DNA of 34,379 nt from Deltaproteobacteria bacterium (GTDB lineage Bacteria > Desulfobacterota > Desulfarculia > Adiutricales > Adiutricaceae): the NCBI GenBank assembly GCA_031279155.1, contig JAITJB010000221.1, positions 1 to 34,379 on the forward strand, read 5' to 3'. A program made the position numbers and the translations under genes. The notes below the pieces were generated by a model. That model had not been told where the DNA came from, did no database searches, and saw only the letters and a list, made by a program, of their open reading frames with translations. Positions 31,774-34,379 of this stretch are shown here, one piece after another; position 1 is the stretch's first letter; every line of letters begins with the position of its first letter.

Positions 31774-32352
31774 ATGCAATATTCCGTAACGTTCCGACAT
31801 ATGGAGCCCTCCGAACACCTTAAGGAGTACGGACGAGACAAGTTAGCAAGATTAGAGAAATATTTGGACTCGGTTCTTGACGCTGACGTAACTTTTACAG
31901 TCGAAAAATTCCGACACAAAGCCGAGGCCGTGCTGACCTCAGATGGCTTGAAGATCAAAGCCGAAGAAGTCACCGATGACATGTACTCGGCGATGGACTT
32001 ATTGAGCGACAAACTGGAAAAGCAGATCAAGCGCCATCGCGAAAAGCTCAAGGGCCACGGCAAAGGTCAGAACAACGCCAAAAGGGCCTTCGGCGGCAAC
32101 GGTAATGGCGCCCGCCAAGACGATCGCCATGATGGTCGCCAAGATGAAATCATTGAAGATTCCGAATTCGACGTCGTCGCCGACAAAACCCGCGATCTGA
32201 CCCTCAGCCGCATGGGTCTAAACGAAGCCGCTGAAATCCTGGCCCAATCCAAGCACCCTTTCGTGGTCTACCTCGATGCCAATGATGGCGGTTTAAGGCT
32301 CCTGCATCAGCAGCAGAGCGGCACTTTGGAACTTTTGAGGCTCCACGCCTGA
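31774..32352 (+). CDS. hpf: Ribosome hibernation promoting factor, long form
   Basis: Binds the 30S decoding region in slow growth and pairs ribosomes into inactive dimers. The length of 192 residues indicates the long form. Residues 1-95 are the ribosome-binding domain (MQYSVTFRHMEPSEHLKEY, then AEEVTDDMYSAMDLLSDKLEKQIKRHREKLKGH). A Gly/Asn/Asp-rich linker spans about 96-128. The C-terminal dimerisation domain holds VVADKTRDLTLSRMGLNEAAEILAQSKHPFVVYLDAND. The ATG has AGGAG 7 nt upstream. It is first of the hpf-ptsN-rapZ block, with 157 bp before ptsN, so an extra promoter there is possible. Confidence 0.95.
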   Translation: MQYSVTFRHMEPSEHLKEYGRDKLARLEKYLDSVLDADVTFTVEKFRHKAEAVLTSDGLKIKAEEVTDDMYSAMDLLSDKLEKQIKRHREKLKGHGKGQNNAKRAFGGNGNGARQDDRHDGRQDEIIEDSEFDVVADKTRDLTLSRMGLNEAAEILAQSKHPFVVYLDANDGGLRLLHQQQSGTLELLRLHA

Positions 32353-32509
32353 TCCCTAGAAGCCCTCCCTGGCCCTAGGCTCCTCCCCCCTGGCGCCTTA
32401 GGTTTTGGCTTTTCCGACCGCAACACCCGGTCGCAATTCTTCCAAGCGGTGTGCCGACGAATAGTGTTGGCCCGCCGCTTGTAATTTTTAAACCGTTTTT
32501 GGCTTAATA

Positions 32510-32980
32510 ATGCAACTAGACAAGATCATCACCCAAGAGGCCGTCTGTCTTAACTTTGAGGCCAACGACAAGACCGAGGCCATTGATAGCCTCTGCGGCT
32601 TCGCCGCCAAGGTCTTAGGCTTAGAAAAAGGCCCCATCTTAGAGGTGGTTTCTGAGCGCGAAAGCTTGGGATCTACCGCCGTTGGCGGCGGGGTAGCTAT
32701 ACCCCACGGTAAGACTTCTTTAGTTGACACGGTCTTTTTGTTTATGGCCAGGACCGCTCCAGGCTTTGAGCTGACCGATTTTGATAGCCCCGACGGTCGA
32801 CCCGTCCGGCTCTTGGCTCTACTATTGAGCCCCGAAAAGCCCGACCCCGATCACTTAAAAGTCTTAGCTGTCCTAGGCCGCTTGTGGAAGACGCCACAAA
32901 ACCTCAACCTCATGATGGCGGCTAAAGACAGCCGCTCTTTTTTGGAAACCCTTTTGAGCCTCACTGGCTTTTCATCTTAG
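32510..32980 (+). CDS. ptsN: Nitrogen-PTS EIIA component
   Basis: Phosphocarrier protein EIIA-Ntr, 156 residues. The phosphorylated His66 sits in GGGVAIPHGK, preceded by the family's RESLGSTAVG block. The C-terminal half (SPEKPDPDHLKVLAVLGRLWK) is typical of the fructose/mannitol EIIA fold. In proteobacteria this protein regulates rather than transports, taking phosphate from EI-Ntr and NPr. The EI-Ntr and NPr genes are not in this window. It lies 24 nt upstream of rapZ, so the two should be co-transcribed. The region just before the ATG lacks a strong ribosome site. Confidence 0.94.
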   Translation: MQLDKIITQEAVCLNFEANDKTEAIDSLCGFAAKVLGLEKGPILEVVSERESLGSTAVGGGVAIPHGKTSLVDTVFLFMARTAPGFELTDFDSPDGRPVRLLALLLSPEKPDPDHLKVLAVLGRLWKTPQNLNLMMAAKDSRSFLETLLSLTGFSS

Positions 32981-33004
32981 GTCAACAGAGGCGCCCTTAA
33001 GACA

Positions 33005-33877
33005 ATGAGCGAAGTCAATAAAATCGGCCTAATCGTCGTGGTAACCGGCCTATCGGGCTCTGGCAAATCCTCAGCCTTAAAGTCCCTTGAGGACAATGGT
33101 TTTCTGGCCATCGATAACCTACCGGTCCAGCTACTAGCTAAATTTCTGGCCATCCGCAAGGAAAGCGGTGATTTTATCCGCATAGCCGTCGGCATGGACG
33201 CCCGTGAGTCTGAGCTGATGGATCATTACGAAGAGGCCTTCACCCAATCGCGGGACCTAGGCTACGAGCTGAGGCTTTTGTTTTTGGAAGCCGAAGATCA
33301 AGTCTTAGTTAAGCGTTTTTCCGAAACCCGCCGGCCCCATCCCCTGGCCCCTGAAGGCGGGCTTTTGGCGGCCATCACCTTCGAGCGTGAGCGCCTGGCC
33401 CCTTTAAGAGAAATAGCCGATCTTATTATTGATACCTCGACCATTAAAGCCCCGCAACTAAAGGAGATGGTCTTAGAGCGCTTTGTCCAGACCCAAAATC
33501 GCCGCAATTTGGCCGTTGAGGTCTTGTCTTTTGGCTTTAAAAATGGTCTCCCTCCTGAGGCCGATCTGATGCTCGACGTTAGGTTTCTGCCCAACCCCTT
33601 CTACATTGAAAAGCTACGTGCCCTAGATGGCCGCGACAAGCGGGTCAGCGACTATGTCTTATCCTTTAAGGAAACCGAGGGCTTTTTAACTAGATTACTG
33701 GAACTTTTAAACTTTTTACTGCCCCTCTATCAGAGGGAGGGTAAGAGCTACCTGACCATCGCCGTTGGCTGCACTGGCGGTCAACACCGCAGCGTGGCCA
33801 TCGCCTGCTACTTGTGGGAAAGTCTCAGAGATAATTTTCCCGGCAGCTTAATGCTGCGCCACCGCGATATCGTCTAA
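33005..33877 (+). CDS. rapZ: RNase adapter protein RapZ (P-loop NTPase)
   Basis: A 290-residue protein of the RapZ/YvcJ family. The N-terminal P-loop VVTGLSGSGKSSALKSLED (12-30) is complete. FLAIDNLPVQLL and MDAR (DxR-type) follow as in the family, and RRPHPL is the conserved central motif. The C-terminal domain ends with VGCTGGQHRSVAIACYLWE, the ligand-binding signature. In enterobacteria RapZ guides RNase E to the small RNA GlmZ and so controls GlmS, but outside that group the RNA targets are not known. It is last in hpf-ptsN-rapZ, before a strong bidirectional terminator. Confidence 0.95.
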   Translation: MSEVNKIGLIVVVTGLSGSGKSSALKSLEDNGFLAIDNLPVQLLAKFLAIRKESGDFIRIAVGMDARESELMDHYEEAFTQSRDLGYELRLLFLEAEDQVLVKRFSETRRPHPLAPEGGLLAAITFERERLAPLREIADLIIDTSTIKAPQLKEMVLERFVQTQNRRNLAVEVLSFGFKNGLPPEADLMLDVRFLPNPFYIEKLRALDGRDKRVSDYVLSFKETEGFLTRLLELLNFLLPLYQREGKSYLTIAVGCTGGQHRSVAIACYLWESLRDNFPGSLMLRHRDIV

Positions 33878-33897
33878 AGTCAGACTATGGGCCAGAT

Positions 33898-33946
33898 AAA
33901 AAAAAGCCCCAACCCTATAGGCGAGATAAGGGTTGGGGCTATTATT
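33898..33946. terminator. Bidirectional terminator between rapZ and the outer-membrane gene
   Basis: A 12-bp stem AGCCCCAACCCT / AGGGTTGGGGCT (33905-33916 with 33929-33940) has a 12-nt loop. An A-run (33898-33904) flanks one side and a T-rich ATTATTTT the other, so it serves both convergent transcripts. Confidence 0.9.
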
Positions 33947-33960
33947 TTGGCTATTTTTAG

Positions 33961-34379
33961 TTAAAAAGCGTACCTTACGCCGAATAAGACATCATGCATT
34001 TTGATATCAGCTTCTAAGCCGACCTCAAAAATATCGGAGGTTAAGGATTTTAAGCTGGCGTCGGTATACCTATAGGCCAGAGATAATGACCAATCATTAT
34101 TTAAAGCATAGGAAACACCGGCGTTAAGGCCCCAAGCCAACTGAACATCGGCGGCATGCATATTGGTGTGTTCGGCGTAATAGTCCTCGATTGCGATACT
34201 CTTTATTTTTAGGTGTAAGACGGCCAAACCAAAGCTAGCCCCGACAAATGGGGTAAAGGCCGTATTGGTGTTTAGGTCGTAATAGGCGTTAGCCATGATG
34301 GTGTGGACGCCGATATCGGAACTCTCGTGGACGGATATTACTTCCGGGATATCAACTAAATTCTCGAGATCCTTGACCC
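33961..34379 (-). CDS. Outer-membrane beta-barrel protein (5' part cut by window edge)
   Basis: About 138 C-terminal residues are visible, and the frame is open through the window edge, so an apparent Met at 34296 is internal. Alternating hydrophobic strands with Gly and aromatic residues (FTPFVGASFGLAVLHLK, VQLAWGLNAGVSYALNN, WSLSLAYRYTDASL, HDVLFGVRYAF) are typical of small eight-stranded barrels of the OmpW/OmpA-like or P44/Msp4-type groups. The terminal Phe and the aromatic pattern form the signal recognised by the BAM assembly machine. The function is unknown. It converges with rapZ across a shared terminator. Confidence 0.85.
   Translation of the reverse strand, partial: VKDLENLVDIPEVISVHESSDIGVHTIMANAYYDLNTNTAFTPFVGASFGLAVLHLKIKSIAIEDYYAEHTNMHAADVQLAWGLNAGVSYALNNDWSLSLAYRYTDASLKSLTSDIFEVGLEADIKMHDVLFGVRYAF

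Overview
The window reads as a moderate-GC, Gram-negative, probably anaerobic chromosome, most likely from the Desulfobacterota / 'Deltaproteobacteria'. The grounds are an hpf-ptsN-rapZ block, separate IHF alpha- and beta-like genes, a four-subunit ferredoxin-linked pyruvate oxidoreductase beside pyruvate phosphate dikinase, a DHH-CBS-nucleotidyltransferase fusion of the long tRNA 3'-end type, and an outer-membrane beta-barrel. A gut-associated lineage is possible, but the sequence does not fix it. I saw no rRNA, convincing tRNA, prophage, insertion sequence or CRISPR array. Most of the window is core metabolism and housekeeping.

Layout. (1) 1-5123, minus strand: a truncated membrane-anchored protein, seryl-tRNA synthetase, a nitroreductase, a family-5 solute-binding protein with an unclear start, and a small membrane protein. 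(2) 5559-9088: a large TPR protein, then convergent ihfA- and ihfB-like genes. (3) 9463-13582, minus: serC-serA-slt. (4) 13731-19231, minus: xerD-like recombinase, tRNA nucleotidyltransferase fusion and carboxylesterase, tightly spaced. (5) 19676-23668, plus: a DJ-1/PfpI protein and ppdK with an unusual basic tail. (6) 23788-26760, minus: porGDAB, convergent with ppdK across a shared terminator. (7) 27206-31292: a truncated AAA-ATPase-like gene, a KptA/Tpt1-like probable pseudoenzyme, a diguanylate cyclase and a DUF1178 protein. (8) 31774-33877, plus: hpf, ptsN and rapZ, then a partial outer-membrane barrel on the minus strand.

How the genes work together. PpdK interconverts PEP and pyruvate, and PorGDAB interconverts pyruvate and acetyl-CoA with ferredoxin, so region 5-6 is a central-carbon node. 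SerC and SerA carry out two of the three steps to serine, and SerS charges serine to tRNA elsewhere in the window. Hpf, PtsN and RapZ form the familiar ribosome-hibernation, nitrogen-PTS and RNase-adaptor block, here with no rpoN directly upstream.

Most unusual. Short tandem repeats of many different periods occur across the window. In clear coding sequence the periods are multiples of three (15 bp in the solute-binding protein, 18 bp in the XerD N-terminus). Periods of 13 and 14 bp are confined to non-coding DNA. Other points worth checking are a PpdK tail with an AT-hook-like motif, a KptA-like protein that has lost its catalytic motifs, a strong serS promoter flanked by GGTTA/TAACC dyads, a dyad over the por promoter, and an intrinsic terminator with no gene in front of it at 31503-31542.
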